Below are positions 52,866 through 63,022 of a stretch of DNA of 64,000 nucleotides, in pieces. Positions within the stretch are counted from its first letter, which is position 1; every line of letters begins with the position of its first letter. A program made the translations under genes and the position numbers. The stretch lies in NCBI RefSeq assembly GCF_900199585.1, contig NZ_FZQY01000004.1:310001-374000 (forward strand), given 5' to 3'. The stretch comes from Helicobacter sp. 'house sparrow 1'. GTDB lineage: Bacteria > Campylobacterota > Campylobacteria > Campylobacterales > Helicobacteraceae. Below the pieces are notes generated by a model, which ran no database searches, was not told the origin of the DNA, and worked only from the letters and a program-made list of their open reading frames with translations.

Positions 52866-53825
52866 TTAAAAACTTCTTAGTAAAGCTTCAAATGCCTCTT
52901 TGAAGGCCTCTAATCCCTCTTTAAGTAATTTTTCCCCTAAAACCTCTCTATCAATTCCTAACTCTTTAAATTTATCTAATTCTTGATAGATATCAGAGCT
53001 AGGGATAAAGGTTTGGATATTTCTTTGAGGATTCTCATAATAAGAGAGAATGGTATCAAGAGGGGCTGTATTGATGCTATGAGGATGCAAAAGCGAATTG
53101 ATATAATAATCCTTACTCAAACTATCTCCCTTTACCCCTGTAGAGGCAAAAAGAACCCTTGTGTAACTTTCTCCCAGAGATTCTATATCAAGATAGCAAT
53201 CTTGAGCGTTTAAAATACCTAGTTTGCCCTTAAGTGAAGCATCCAACTTTTCATCTACAGCTCTATCAAATCTAGAGACAAAAACACTAATAACACCCCT
53301 TGTATCTTTACTTCCTCTACCACTTTTAAAAGCTTCACTACAACTTCTAGCCTGCTTTTTTGAGAAGATCAAAGTAGCATTTACAGGAATATTTTCTCTC
53401 ATCAAAGCTTCCATTACTTCAAATCCAGATTCTGTAGCAGGGACCTTGATCATTACATTAGGAAGATTGATACTTTTAAAAAGCCTCTTTCCTTCCTCAA
53501 TACTCTCACTTACCTTGTTCTCCAAAAAAGGATCAATTTCAAGACTAATATATCCATTATCCTTATTTTCTTCCCATAAAGGAAGCATAATCTCCCCGGC
53601 TTTTTTAATATCCTCTATTGCAAGATTTTCATAGATTGTTTTTGCATTATTTCCTTTTTGCTTCTCAATTGCTTCTTGATAAATTGGATTTTTTAATGCA
53701 TTTGCAAATATCGCAGGATTACTTGTAGCACCATAAAAAAACTTTTTATCTAGCAAATCTTTAAAATCTTTTTGTAAAAATCCTCTCTCAATAAAATCAC
53801 ACCATAAACTAAAACCATTGTTCAT
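52866..53825 (-). CDS. tal: Transaldolase
   Basis: A 319-residue class I aldolase of the pentose phosphate pathway. The start MNNGFSLWCDFIERGFL and YGATSNPAIF fit the bacterial transaldolase group found in Campylobacterota and actinobacteria; the Schiff-base Lys is in VMIKVPATESG (about residue 124), and NATLIFSKKQA follows. The rest of the pathway is not in the window. Confidence 0.95.
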   Translation of the reverse strand: MNNGFSLWCDFIERGFLQKDFKDLLDKKFFYGATSNPAIFANALKNPIYQEAIEKQKGNNAKTIYENLAIEDIKKAGEIMLPLWEENKDNGYISLEIDPFLENKVSESIEEGKRLFKSINLPNVMIKVPATESGFEVMEALMRENIPVNATLIFSKKQARSCSEAFKSGRGSKDTRGVISVFVSRFDRAVDEKLDASLKGKLGILNAQDCYLDIESLGESYTRVLFASTGVKGDSLSKDYYINSLLHPHSINTAPLDTILSYYENPQRNIQTFIPSSDIYQELDKFKELGIDREVLGEKLLKEGLEAFKEAFEALLRSF

Positions 53826-53894
53826 TTTTTACCCTTAAAATATCAAAATACTAAAACTTGGCATTATTTTAGCAAAACCTAAACAAAAGTATTC

Positions 53895-53900
53895 TATAAT
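53895..53900 (+). promoter_or_regulatory. TATAAT -10 box for the autotransporter gene
   Basis: A perfect TATAAT (TTCTATAATC) 72 bases before the ATG at 53972, giving a leader of about 65 bases. A weaker AT-rich box is at about 53923-53930. An AAGGG ribosome-binding site is at 53959-53963. Confidence 0.55.
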
Positions 53901-53971
53901 CTAAGATTTATGTTCTCTAAGTAAAATAATAGGTATTAATGACAATGCATTTAGGTTTTTAAGGGTTTATT

Positions 53972-56900
53972 ATGAAAAAAAGATCATTTATTTCTTTGGC
54001 ATTAAGTTCGGTTTTTTTTGGAGGAGTTGCTTTAGCGACAGATATTTCTTTGGATCTTTCCACAGGGGAGTCAGAGACTACAAGCGGAAGACCTATTAGT
54101 TTTAAACATGCCTTTAAAAAAGATGGTACTACGGCTACAACTTCTAGTGATTTGAAAGAAAATACAGATTATTTTTGGAGCAGTAGTTCGGGTAAAACAC
54201 TCTCTTTAGTTGAAAAATCTGAAGCTACTACAGCAGAGGGTGCCTCAAAGGCTAATACACCACTTGTAGCTACTGCTATTTTTGCAGCACCAGGAAATAA
54301 TGATAGTCTTGTTTTAGAGAATTTTAACTACATTTCTGTTGCCAAAGATACAACGACAAAAGGTCAAAGCGATACCTATTTTGCAATTCTAAATGGTCCC
54401 AATCCCTATACTAGCTTTACTCTTAATGGAGCAAATATCTTTTCAGGATCTAATCTTTATATAGGGCCTATTGGTGGAACAAATAGCACAAGTAAAACAG
54501 GGGGTTTTGCAAGTGTTACGCTTAAGGGCACCATCAAAGTAGATGCAAATGCAGTGGATCAATCAGACTCAGGTAGTAGCGGGCAAAAAGAAGCAACTCT
54601 AAATTTCCAAAGTGAATACAATGATGCAACCTATAGCATTGATAGCGGTGCTATTATTGATCTTACTTCTATGGGAGGTCAAAAAAGCACAATAAATTTT
54701 AATCTTGGTGAGACAAAGGAGGGCACTAAAGCCACAGGTCAAAGTGTAGTGAATAAGGGTGAAATAAAAATCACCAATGCACTATCTAGGTATGATCAAG
54801 CAGAGAATGCAGGAGCTGTAAATGGAGTGGCAGGTGCTGAGAATAGTGAGAATGAAAAAAACAATATAAACTTTTTTATTGACCTAAACAATGAGGGCAA
54901 GATTACACTTGAGAATGCAACCCTAACTTTCAAAGATAGCGCTCTAAAAATTACAGACAAAGGGAGTGTGGGGACTATCAATATCACTGCAAAAGAAAAT
55001 ACAAAAGATAAATTAAGTAGTGAGGCTACTAATAATAAAAGCTCTTTTAATTTTGATAGCACAACTACAACCGCAAAGGCTTTTGAGATTGCTTCTCAAA
55101 GCATTAATATTACAGGAAAAGCACCTAGTGATGCAAGTAGTAGTACTGAAAACCAAGAACTTTTTGGCGCACAGCTCACAATTAAGGTTGATAATACAGG
55201 GATAAAAACAGATGGTGCAAAAGATTTAATCCTTACAGGAGCTAAAGATAAACTTACAAGCATCACTGTGGGAGCGAGTGCAAGTAGTGGAACTGTGAAT
55301 GATAAAAATACAAGTTTGATCTTTGATGCAAAGACTGTGTCTTTAGATAATTATGCAAGTATTACTATCCAAAGTGGTGCAAAGTTAGACCTTAAAAAAA
55401 TTGCAGGAACTGATAGAACCTACAACTCATCAGAAAATGCAGTAAGTTCGCAAAATGTTCAGAATGGAATTTTGGATTTTAACAATCAAGGAACCATTAC
55501 TTTTAAAGGCGATGGAGTAAATACAAATATTTTAGATGCTTCTAATAAAAAGGTTGTGCTTGCAAATTATGCGACAACCAAAACAACCTGTAAGGTAGGT
55601 GATACAGATTGCTCTAGTATTTCTAGTGCAGATAATATCCCAAAAAATGCCACTCTAACCACAACTACAGAGGAAGAAGCAGGGGTAATGGTATTTAGCG
55701 GAGGAAAGACGCAAATTCAAGCAGAGGTAGCTTATAATTTTGGAGAGCTGAAGCTAAGCGATAATGCTACGCTGGATCTTTCACAAATTTCTGGAAGTCA
55801 AATTCTTTATAATGCAGGGGTTTTCACCTCTACAGGTGGGACAATTGATACAAGAACTACTCAAGAGAGTGATTCTAAAGATTATGATGGAATGAATAAA
55901 AATAAAAAAAGTGATGCAAAGACTGATAATACCAAAGCTCTAGTAATCACTGAGGCAAAAAAAGAAAAAATCAAAGATAATAAAAATAGTGGTGTAGATA
56001 AAGATGGTTCTAGCTTTTTGCCTGAAGGAGAGGTTTGGGCTGCAAATAAAAAGAATGAAACAAGAGCAGAATTTGTCGTAGATTCTGGTGCTACAGTAAT
56101 TCGCTCCACAACTCTTACAAACAATGGCCTAACCACAATCCAAAATGGTGGAACTTTAAATCTTTATTGCGTAGGGACTGATTATTGTTATGATGGGAGA
56201 TACTGGACAAAAGCAACCAAAGATGGAAGTGATGACAAGGAATATGTAAAGGCTCCAAATTTAGAAACTCAGCAACCAGCCTCGACTGGATCTGCTGGAA
56301 CAGATGCTGATAAGTTTAAAGCTGTGCAGATTACTTTTACAAATGGAGAGAGTGGAACTTTGCGTCTATCAGGAGGAACGCTCAATACAATTGATACTTA
56401 CAAATATCAAGATAAGGATGATAATTATAAAGATGTTACAAAAAATATTTATCACTCTTTAAAGATAGAAAAAGGAACACTTGAAGCAGCAGGAGGGGTA
56501 AATTCTCTCATTAAATCAGGGTTTGATGGGACAAATTCAGCACTAACTTTAGATAATGTTAATCTTGCAATTCGTGGAGATTCTAGATTGCTTATTACTT
56601 CACTAAAAGAAAATACTACAACACTAAATAATAATATTTATGATGTAACTTGGAAAGCAGGAAGTAATAATACCTTTACAATGTATTTGAGTGATGATGA
56701 TTACACCAAAAATACTAGAGGTTTTTATATCCTAGGAACTGCTGATAGTAATGGGAACTATACAGGCGGGACAATTAACTTTGTAAAAAATGGTAGCAAG
56801 AGTATCTCAATGCCAGATTTTGTAATTGATCTAAGCAATCTAAGTGGCAAAAATACTATTTTACTCAATCAACAATATAACTTTCTTGTTGCAGGGAAAA

Positions 56901-58657
56901 TCCTAAAAGATGGCTCTGAAGTTTCAAGTGCTAGTGATTTTACAATGAAAATCAACTTTGGCAAGGGTCCTGATACTTCAAGCAGTGGTGCAGATAAGCC
57001 TACAACAAGCGAAAAAGACTATGGAACTTATGATGAAACACTCTGTAAAACAGACCCTAAATTTTGTTTGAATGCAGGAAATACAAATGGTGATAAGGGT
57101 GGTAGTGCTTCGACAGGAGAGATTGTTATTGGTGGTATGCCAAACGCTAATGAGGGCGTTGTTGTAGTTGATGGGAGCTCGAAGTTAGATAATATTACAA
57201 ATGGTTGGCCAAATGTTGGAAGTAAAGGTGTCTATTCAGACTTTGTAACTTTTAATAAGGTTTATCAAAAAGGAACAGGTACTTGTGATTTTAATACACT
57301 TGAGGGTTGTGCAATCATAGGCTTTAGCGCAGTAAAATCAAAGACTCTAGAAAAAGATGGTGTGAATGCGGTATTTCAAAGTATTAAGGATCGCTACAAT
57401 CAATTACCAAATACAGAAAACATTGTAATTAAAAACACACTCACAGGAATCAATCAAATTGAAAATGCAAATCCTAATGTGGATAAAATTTTGCAAGGGA
57501 TTGTGGATACAAGTGGGGTTGCTAGCTCAACTATTCTCTTGAACTTACAAAAGTTCCAATATACTGGAGATTTAAGTCTTGCACAACAAATTATTGATGA
57601 TATCAACACGATTGATAACTCTTTTGATGCACTGAGTAATATCACCCAAGATAATTTAGAGTTAATTAGTCGTGTGAATTTTACTTCTACACTAAATACT
57701 GCTGCAAGATTGGCGCAAAACTCAAATCCTTATAGAGAAAGTGTAGAGTTTGCAAAGGCAATTAGAAGTTTAGAAAATAAAAAGTTTGCAGATATTAGCT
57801 CAAGTCTTTATAGTTATACAGATCGTTTTGATTATGATCACAATGCTTGGGCTATGGCAATAGGTGGATTTGGTGGTAAGTATAGTGGAGGCTATAATGC
57901 ACTTGGAGGACTTTCTGCAGGCTATGATAGAATGTTTGGTCGTGTCCTTGTGGGTGGTTATGCAACTTATGCTTATGCACTTTCAAGTCTTAATAGCTTT
58001 AATAAGGATACAAGAGTAAAAACAGATAATAGCTCAAATAATCTTGAAATTGGTGCTTACATAAGAGCTTATGTAGATGCACACGAAATTGATGCAATTG
58101 TGAGTGAAACTTTTGGATTTAATAGCTTGGATCTTAAAAATACCCTTACTTCACAGACTATAAAATCAAGTAATTTCACTACAAATATTACTGCGCGCTA
58201 TGGTTATGTCTTCCCTATTAATATCAATGAAGGTTTATATGTCAAACCTCTTGCAGGACTTACTTATATGTATCAATATAATTCAGAGGCTAATGGAAAC
58301 ACGGATGCAAGAATCAATATAAATTCTAGACATTCTAATATGATGACACTTTCTGCCTTTGTTGAAGTAAGAAAATATGTCGATGATAAAAAATATCTTT
58401 ATATAATGCCAGGATTAGAGCAAGATCTTTTTGCAATTACAGGAAATTCTCAAGTCTATTTTGCAAGTAGTGCAAATAATGCCATAAGTTATAAGGTAGA
58501 TAATATAGTGCGAACCTATCTTACTGTGATTGGTGGGGGAGAAATAGGAATCAGGGATAATATGGCAATTACCTTTGGTGTGGGTGCAAAAATATCTTGG
58601 GATAGGTATTTTATTAATGGAAATGTTGGATTTAAGTATAAATTTAATTCCAACTAA
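53972..58657 (+). CDS. Large autotransporter (type Va) surface protein
   Basis: A 1561-residue protein: signal peptide (MKKRSFISLALSSVFFGGVALA), a Ser/Thr/Asn/Lys-rich passenger of about 1250 residues with beta-helix-like repeats (GAKLDLKKIAGTDRTYN and NATLDLSQISGSQILYN align), and a C-terminal translocator barrel of about 280 residues starting near DHNAWAMAIGGFGGKYSGGY. The barrel resembles the Helicobacter VacA/FaaA/ImaA/VlpC group. The passenger's only cysteines that I see form four close pairs. The function is unknown: adhesion or host interaction is the family's usual role. It ends KYKFNSN rather than with the terminal Phe. Confidence 0.9.
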   Translation: MKKRSFISLALSSVFFGGVALATDISLDLSTGESETTSGRPISFKHAFKKDGTTATTSSDLKENTDYFWSSSSGKTLSLVEKSEATTAEGASKANTPLVATAIFAAPGNNDSLVLENFNYISVAKDTTTKGQSDTYFAILNGPNPYTSFTLNGANIFSGSNLYIGPIGGTNSTSKTGGFASVTLKGTIKVDANAVDQSDSGSSGQKEATLNFQSEYNDATYSIDSGAIIDLTSMGGQKSTINFNLGETKEGTKATGQSVVNKGEIKITNALSRYDQAENAGAVNGVAGAENSENEKNNINFFIDLNNEGKITLENATLTFKDSALKITDKGSVGTINITAKENTKDKLSSEATNNKSSFNFDSTTTTAKAFEIASQSINITGKAPSDASSSTENQELFGAQLTIKVDNTGIKTDGAKDLILTGAKDKLTSITVGASASSGTVNDKNTSLIFDAKTVSLDNYASITIQSGAKLDLKKIAGTDRTYNSSENAVSSQNVQNGILDFNNQGTITFKGDGVNTNILDASNKKVVLANYATTKTTCKVGDTDCSSISSADNIPKNATLTTTTEEEAGVMVFSGGKTQIQAEVAYNFGELKLSDNATLDLSQISGSQILYNAGVFTSTGGTIDTRTTQESDSKDYDGMNKNKKSDAKTDNTKALVITEAKKEKIKDNKNSGVDKDGSSFLPEGEVWAANKKNETRAEFVVDSGATVIRSTTLTNNGLTTIQNGGTLNLYCVGTDYCYDGRYWTKATKDGSDDKEYVKAPNLETQQPASTGSAGTDADKFKAVQITFTNGESGTLRLSGGTLNTIDTYKYQDKDDNYKDVTKNIYHSLKIEKGTLEAAGGVNSLIKSGFDGTNSALTLDNVNLAIRGDSRLLITSLKENTTTLNNNIYDVTWKAGSNNTFTMYLSDDDYTKNTRGFYILGTADSNGNYTGGTINFVKNGSKSISMPDFVIDLSNLSGKNTILLNQQYNFLVAGKILKDGSEVSSASDFTMKINFGKGPDTSSSGADKPTTSEKDYGTYDETLCKTDPKFCLNAGNTNGDKGGSASTGEIVIGGMPNANEGVVVVDGSSKLDNITNGWPNVGSKGVYSDFVTFNKVYQKGTGTCDFNTLEGCAIIGFSAVKSKTLEKDGVNAVFQSIKDRYNQLPNTENIVIKNTLTGINQIENANPNVDKILQGIVDTSGVASSTILLNLQKFQYTGDLSLAQQIIDDINTIDNSFDALSNITQDNLELISRVNFTSTLNTAARLAQNSNPYRESVEFAKAIRSLENKKFADISSSLYSYTDRFDYDHNAWAMAIGGFGGKYSGGYNALGGLSAGYDRMFGRVLVGGYATYAYALSSLNSFNKDTRVKTDNSSNNLEIGAYIRAYVDAHEIDAIVSETFGFNSLDLKNTLTSQTIKSSNFTTNITARYGYVFPININEGLYVKPLAGLTYMYQYNSEANGNTDARININSRHSNMMTLSAFVEVRKYVDDKKYLYIMPGLEQDLFAITGNSQVYFASSANNAISYKVDNIVRTYLTVIGGGEIGIRDNMAITFGVGAKISWDRYFINGNVGFKYKFNSN

Positions 58658-58676
58658 ATATTTAAACCTTAAATAT
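58658..58676. terminator. Weak AT-only hairpin after the autotransporter gene
   Basis: ATATTTAA and TTAAATAT form a perfect 8-base-pair stem around ACC, just after the stop codon. The stem has no G-C pairs, so it would be a weak terminator at best, and obgE might receive read-through transcription. Confidence 0.35.
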
Positions 58677-58722
58677 AGATTTATTTCTTAGGCCCTTAGG
58701 TCTTTAGTAATAAGGAAAAAGA

Positions 58723-59784
58723 GTGTTTGTAGATTGTGTGGATATTTTTATTTTTAGTGGTAAGGGCGGTGCTGGTGCAGTGTCCTTTAGGCGTGAGAAA
58801 TTTGTCTTAAATGGTGGCCCTGATGGCGGAGATGGCGGAGATGGCGGAGATGTATATTTTGTCATTGATAATAATGCAGATACGCTTTCAAATTTTAGGG
58901 GGAAGAAGCACTATAGGGCACAGAATGGACAACCAGGGATGCCAAAAAATTGTTCAGGAAAAAGGGGTGAAGATTTAATCATCAAGGTTCCTGCAGGAAC
59001 AGTTCTTTATGATGTCGATACAAATGAAGTAATTTATGATTTTACAAATCAAACCCAAAAGGTAAAAATTTTAAGTGGAGGTAAGGGAGGATTTGGTAAT
59101 GCAAGATTTAAAAATTCAATCAACCAGCGCCCAACCTATGCGCAAAGTGGTCTAGCAGGAGAGCAAAGGCATATTAGATTAGAGCTTAAATTAATTGCTG
59201 ATGTGGGGTTAGTTGGATATCCAAATGTTGGAAAATCTACACTCATTGCAACACTATCAAATGCAAAACCAGAGATTGCAAACTATGAATTTACTACTCT
59301 AATTCCAAATCTTGGAGTTGTGGATGCGGATGGTTATCAGTCTTTTGTGATAGCAGATATCCCAGGCATTATTGATGGAGCAAGTGAGGGAAGGGGTCTT
59401 GGAATAGAATTTTTAAGACATATCGAAAGAACTAAATTTTTACTTTTTGTAATTGATGTAACAAATTATCGCAACCCTTTTATGCAATATCAAAATCTCA
59501 AAAAAGAACTACAAAATTTTTCAAGCAGTCTCTATGAAAGAAATTTTGGAATTGTTTTAAGTAAGGTGGATAGCTTGGAAAATGAAGAAATATTAAAAGA
59601 ATTTTTCCAAGAAGTAGGTTGTGAATATACAAAAAAAAGACTTTTTGATTGCTCTAGTGATTATGGTATTTTTATTCAAAAAGAAGATTCAAATAAACCC
59701 TGTTTTATTTTACCTATTGCATCAGTTACACATCTAAATCTTAAGACATTAAAACATCTTATTTTTGGGGCATTAAAAGGCTAA
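58723..59784 (+). CDS. obgE: GTPase Obg
   Basis: A 353-residue ribosome-associated GTPase. The glycine-rich Obg fold (residues 1-157) has [16 protein letters not shown]. The G domain has [10 protein letters not shown] (about residue 164), [18 protein letters not shown] and a base-recognition motif LSKVDS. The start is GTG preceded by [24 protein letters not shown] is the standard Obg beginning. The C-terminal extension of other Obg proteins is absent. Confidence 0.97.
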   Translation: MFVDCVDIFIFSGKGGAGAVSFRREKFVLNGGPDGGDGGDGGDVYFVIDNNADTLSNFRGKKHYRAQNGQPGMPKNCSGKRGEDLIIKVPAGTVLYDVDTNEVIYDFTNQTQKVKILSGGKGGFGNARFKNSINQRPTYAQSGLAGEQRHIRLELKLIADVGLVGYPNVGKSTLIATLSNAKPEIANYEFTTLIPNLGVVDADGYQSFVIADIPGIIDGASEGRGLGIEFLRHIERTKFLLFVIDVTNYRNPFMQYQNLKKELQNFSSSLYERNFGIVLSKVDSLENEEILKEFFQEVGCEYTKKRLFDCSSDYGIFIQKEDSNKPCFILPIASVTHLNLKTLKHLIFGALKG

Positions 59785-59811
59785 CTTTTATTTAATATTT
59801 AAGGTGATGAG

Positions 59812-60723
59812 ATGAAAGTTTTATTTATGGGAACCCCTCTTTTTGCAAAGATAATTTTAGAACAACTTCTTTTGGATTCTCAAAATTTTCAGGTGGTAGG
59901 ACTTTTCTGCCAACCTGATAAACCATTTGGAAGAAAGCAAGAGCTAAAAGCCCCAGATACAAAAGAATTTTTAAGTCAAAACTATCCTAATATTCCCATA
60001 TTTCAACCCTCAAACCTTAAAGAAGAATCCCTTCATCAAATCAAAGAATTAAATCCTGATGTGATTTTGGTGGTAGCATATGGAAAAATTTTGCCAAGAG
60101 AGTTTCTAAGTTTTAGATGTATAAACATCCACGCCTCCATATTACCACAATATCGTGGGGCAAGTCCTATTCAAGAAATGCTTTTAAATAATGATAAACT
60201 ATGGGGTGTGAGTGCAATGCAGATGGAAGAGGGACTTGATAGTGGAGATATTTTAGGATTAAGTATTATTCCTAGTAATAACAATCAAGATCTTTCAAGT
60301 TTGAGTATTGAACTTGCAAATATTGGTGCAGATTTAGTAAAAGAAGTGTTAAATAATCTAAATAGGATTAAGCCTCTGGCGCAAAATCATGCTCAAGCAA
60401 CCTATTGTAAAAAAATTAAAAAAGATGCAGGTAAAATAGAGTTTTTAAATGCAAGAGAGATTGTTTTAAAATATAGAGCATTTGGAACTTGGCCTAGTAT
60501 TTTTTTAGAAAATGGATTGAAGCTTTTTGATGTTACATTAGGCGATGTGAGTAAGGAATATAAAAAGGGAGAAATTTTACAGATTCAAAAAGACTTTATA
60601 GAAATAGGCTGTCAAAAGGGGAGTATCAGGGTTGGTAGTTTGCAGGCTCCAAATAAGCAAAAAGTAAGTGCAAGTGCTTATGTGATAGGCAGGAGATTTA
60701 GTGTTGGGATGATTTTAGAGTAA
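59812..60723 (+). CDS. fmt: Methionyl-tRNA formyltransferase
   Basis: A 303-residue enzyme formylating initiator Met-tRNA. The start VLFMGTPLFAKIILEQLL, the catalytic NIHASILPQYRGASPIQ (His at about residue 107), and the C-terminal tRNA-binding domain are present. The stop shares one base with the birA start. Together with obgE this makes a small translation-related group. Confidence 0.97.
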   Translation: MKVLFMGTPLFAKIILEQLLLDSQNFQVVGLFCQPDKPFGRKQELKAPDTKEFLSQNYPNIPIFQPSNLKEESLHQIKELNPDVILVVAYGKILPREFLSFRCINIHASILPQYRGASPIQEMLLNNDKLWGVSAMQMEEGLDSGDILGLSIIPSNNNQDLSSLSIELANIGADLVKEVLNNLNRIKPLAQNHAQATYCKKIKKDAGKIEFLNAREIVLKYRAFGTWPSIFLENGLKLFDVTLGDVSKEYKKGEILQIQKDFIEIGCQKGSIRVGSLQAPNKQKVSASAYVIGRRFSVGMILE

Positions 60724-61337
60724 TGGAAATAGTTTTTTTTGATACCTTAGAATCCACACAGACTTTTTTATTACAAAAGCTTCAAGAAAATATTTGTGTT
60801 GTTGCTTTGAAACAGACAAATGGTATTGGAAGTCGTGGAAATACTTGGGAGGGTGTAGAAAGTGGGCTTTACTTTTCATTTTGCCTTTCTTGTGCTTCCT
60901 TGCCTAAAGACTTAAAAATACAAAGTGCCTCAATATTTTTTGGTTATCTATTTAAAGAGATTTTATGCGAAGAAGGTTTTGATATATGGCTTAAATGGCC
61001 TAATGATCTTTATTTTGGAGAATCTAAGATAGGTGGAGTTATTGTCAATTATAAACAAGATAAAGTTGTATGTGGGATAGGTTTAAATTTTAGAAGTAAA
61101 AAATTTGCAAATTTAGGCATAGAACTTGATAAAAAAAAACTTTTGAATAAATTTTTTGAAAAATTGAAAAATACTTTGGAATGGAAGCAAGTTTTTAGAA
61201 AATATAAGTTAGAATTTTATAGAAGTTCAAAGTTTAGTTTTCATCAGCAACAAAATCAATTGTCTTTGAGTAACGCGCAATTGCTAGAAGATGGTTCTAT
61301 TTGTGTTGATGAAAAAATTTTTTATAGTTTAAGATGA
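60723..61337 (+). CDS. birA: Biotin--[acetyl-CoA-carboxylase] ligase
   Basis: A 204-residue biotin protein ligase, catalytic domain only, without the N-terminal DNA-binding domain of E. coli BirA. Motifs: TNGIGSRGNTWEG (biotinyl-AMP loop) and LKWPNDLYFGESKIGGVIV. A run of nine A (61131-61139) lies in the coding sequence at Lys-Lys-Lys near residue 138. The order fmt-birA-parA-parB is also known in H. pylori. Confidence 0.93.
   Translation: MEIVFFDTLESTQTFLLQKLQENICVVALKQTNGIGSRGNTWEGVESGLYFSFCLSCASLPKDLKIQSASIFFGYLFKEILCEEGFDIWLKWPNDLYFGESKIGGVIVNYKQDKVVCGIGLNFRSKKFANLGIELDKKKLLNKFFEKLKNTLEWKQVFRKYKLEFYRSSKFSFHQQQNQLSLSNAQLLEDGSICVDEKIFYSLR
61131..61139 (+). repeat. A9 homopolymer inside birA
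   Basis: Nine A encode Lys-Lys-Lys before Leu-Leu (DKKKLL). Frame slippage here would remove the last third of the biotin ligase. Since the enzyme is expected to be essential, phase variation is unlikely; it may be a ribosomal or polymerase slippage point. Confidence 0.55.
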
Positions 61338-61348
61338 TGGAGTGAGAT

Positions 61349-62143
61349 ATGGGTGAGATTATTGCTGTAGCCAATCAAAAGGGAGGCGTTGGTAAAACAA
61401 CAACCGCTGTAAATTTAGCCGCATCTCTAGCTTTAGCAGAGAAGAATGTTTTATTGATTGATTTTGATCCGCAGTCTAATGCTACTACCAGTCTTGGTTT
61501 TCGTCGTAGTGATATAGAGTTTGATATTTATCATGTTTTAATGGGAAGTAAAAAGCTATCTCAGATCATCCGAGAGACTGAAATGCCTCATATGCATCTA
61601 GCTCCTTCTAATATTGGTTTAGTGGGACTTGAAAAAGAATATTATGATAAAAAGACAAGTGGTAGAGAACTCTTACTTAAAAAGGGTATTCAGGAAATAC
61701 AAGAACTTTATGATTTTATTATTATTGATTCTCCTCCTGCACTAGGGCCCCTAACAATCAATGCTTTAAGTGCAGCAGATTCTGTGATTATTCCAATACA
61801 ATGTGAGTTTTTTGCACTTGAGGGCTTAGCACAACTTTTAAGCACAGTAAAGCTTTTACAAGAATGTATCAACCCAAAATTAAAAATAAAAGGATTTTTA
61901 CCAACCATGTATTCCACCCAAAATAACCTTTCAAAACAAGTTTTTGCAGACTTGTCTCAGCATTTCAATACAAAGCTTTTTAAAAATATTAACAATGGTG
62001 AGAGCAGTTATGTAATCATTCCAAGAAGTGTTAAACTTGCAGAATCACCAAGCTTTGGAAAGCCTATCTTACTTTATGATGTAAAATCAAATGGTAGCAT
62101 TGCTTATCAAAATTTAGCCCAATCTATTTTGTGTGGTGCATAA
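61349..62143 (+). CDS. parA: Chromosome partitioning ATPase ParA (Soj)
   Basis: A 264-residue Walker-type ParA with the deviant P-loop NQKGGVGKTTTAVNLA at residues 9-24, IDFDPQSNATTSLG, and DFIIIDSPPALGPL. It drives origin segregation with ParB. A GGAG ribosome-binding site precedes the ATG. The stop codon shares one base with the parB start. Confidence 0.97.
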   Translation: MGEIIAVANQKGGVGKTTTAVNLAASLALAEKNVLLIDFDPQSNATTSLGFRRSDIEFDIYHVLMGSKKLSQIIRETEMPHMHLAPSNIGLVGLEKEYYDKKTSGRELLLKKGIQEIQELYDFIIIDSPPALGPLTINALSAADSVIIPIQCEFFALEGLAQLLSTVKLLQECINPKLKIKGFLPTMYSTQNNLSKQVFADLSQHFNTKLFKNINNGESSYVIIPRSVKLAESPSFGKPILLYDVKSNGSIAYQNLAQSILCGA

Positions 62144-62994
62144 TGGCAAAAAAATCTTTAGGTAGGGGGCTGGATGCAATTTTAGGTGATGTGGAACAGG
62201 CCTATAAAAATAATATGAGTGATCATAAGGACTTGATTGTTGAATTAGATATCAATCTTATTAAAACAAATCCTTATCAACCTAGAAAAACTTTTCAAGA
62301 AGATGGTATCAGAGAATTATCACAATCCATATTAGAACACGGGTTGTTGCAACCTATCATTGTGTATCTAGATGAGAATAAAGAATATGTTTTAATTGCT
62401 GGTGAGCGTAGATTGCGTGCAAGTAAAATGGCACAGAAAAAGACTATTAAGGCAATTATTGCAGAGATTGATCTAGCCAAACTTAGAGAGTTGGCACTGA
62501 TTGAAAATATTCAACGAGAAGATTTAAATCCTATTGATTTAGCAAAATCTTATCAAGAGTTATTGCAGGACTATGGAATCACACACGAAGAGCTTGCACA
62601 AAAGATAAAAAAATCAAGAACACAAATTACAAATACTCTAAGATTATTAGCCCTTTTGCCAGAGATTCAAAAAGCTCTAGTAGAAGAAAAGATTTCTCAA
62701 GGCCATGCAAAAGTTCTTGTAGGACTTAATGCTGAGAATCAAAAATTGATGTTAGATTCTATTTTAGGGCAAAAGCTAAGTGTCAGAGATACAGAGAAAA
62801 TGTCTCAGAATTTAAAAGCCAATATAAAAAATCCCACTATTAATAAAAAAGAAAAAAGTGATCTTAAACTTCAAAAATTGCAAGAAATTTTGATTGATAA
62901 AAATTTTAATGCAAAGATACAAAACAATAAAATTTTAATAAGTTTTGAAAGACAAGAGGAGATAGAATCTCTGCTTTTGTTTTTTCAAAAATAA
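62143..62994 (+). CDS. parB: Chromosome partitioning protein ParB
   Basis: A 283-residue ParB/Spo0J CTPase and parS-binding protein. The start MAKKSLGRGLDAILGD is typical, the CTP-binding block is IAGERRLRASKMA, and the ALIENIQREDLNPIDLAKSY segment leads into the helix-turn-helix (EELAQKIKKSRTQITNTLRLL). I chose the ATG at 62143, overlapping the parA stop; an upstream in-frame start lies inside parA. I did not find a parS palindrome by eye in this window. Confidence 0.97.
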   Translation: MAKKSLGRGLDAILGDVEQAYKNNMSDHKDLIVELDINLIKTNPYQPRKTFQEDGIRELSQSILEHGLLQPIIVYLDENKEYVLIAGERRLRASKMAQKKTIKAIIAEIDLAKLRELALIENIQREDLNPIDLAKSYQELLQDYGITHEELAQKIKKSRTQITNTLRLLALLPEIQKALVEEKISQGHAKVLVGLNAENQKLMLDSILGQKLSVRDTEKMSQNLKANIKNPTINKKEKSDLKLQKLQEILIDKNFNAKIQNNKILISFERQEEIESLLLFFQK

Positions 62995-63016
62995 GCTTAG
63001 ATTAAGATTTTTTTGT

Positions 63017-63022
63017 TAGAAT
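63017..63022 (+). promoter_or_regulatory. Candidate -10 element for the ATP synthase operon
   Basis: TAGAAT within GTTAGAATC, 30 bases before the atpF' ATG, in the only gap between parB and the ATPase genes. An AGGAGAAGG ribosome-binding site follows. The same nine-base string lies before the DUF507 gene. Confidence 0.5.

Noticed and set aside
53224-53634. A 136-residue plus-strand frame inside tal
   Set aside because: It is antisense to transaldolase, whose reading frame is clear and conserved; the translated product is merely Leu/Ser-rich.
53972-58657. The autotransporter gene as a VacA orthologue
   Set aside because: The barrel domain belongs to the same broad family, but the passenger shows no VacA p33/p55 features that I recognise, and loop cysteines occur at different places. 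It is better left as an unnamed autotransporter.
61349-62994. A parS site near parAB
   Set aside because: I looked for a TGTTTCACGTGAAACA-like palindrome by eye here and elsewhere in the window and saw none. A motif scan of the whole genome would be needed.
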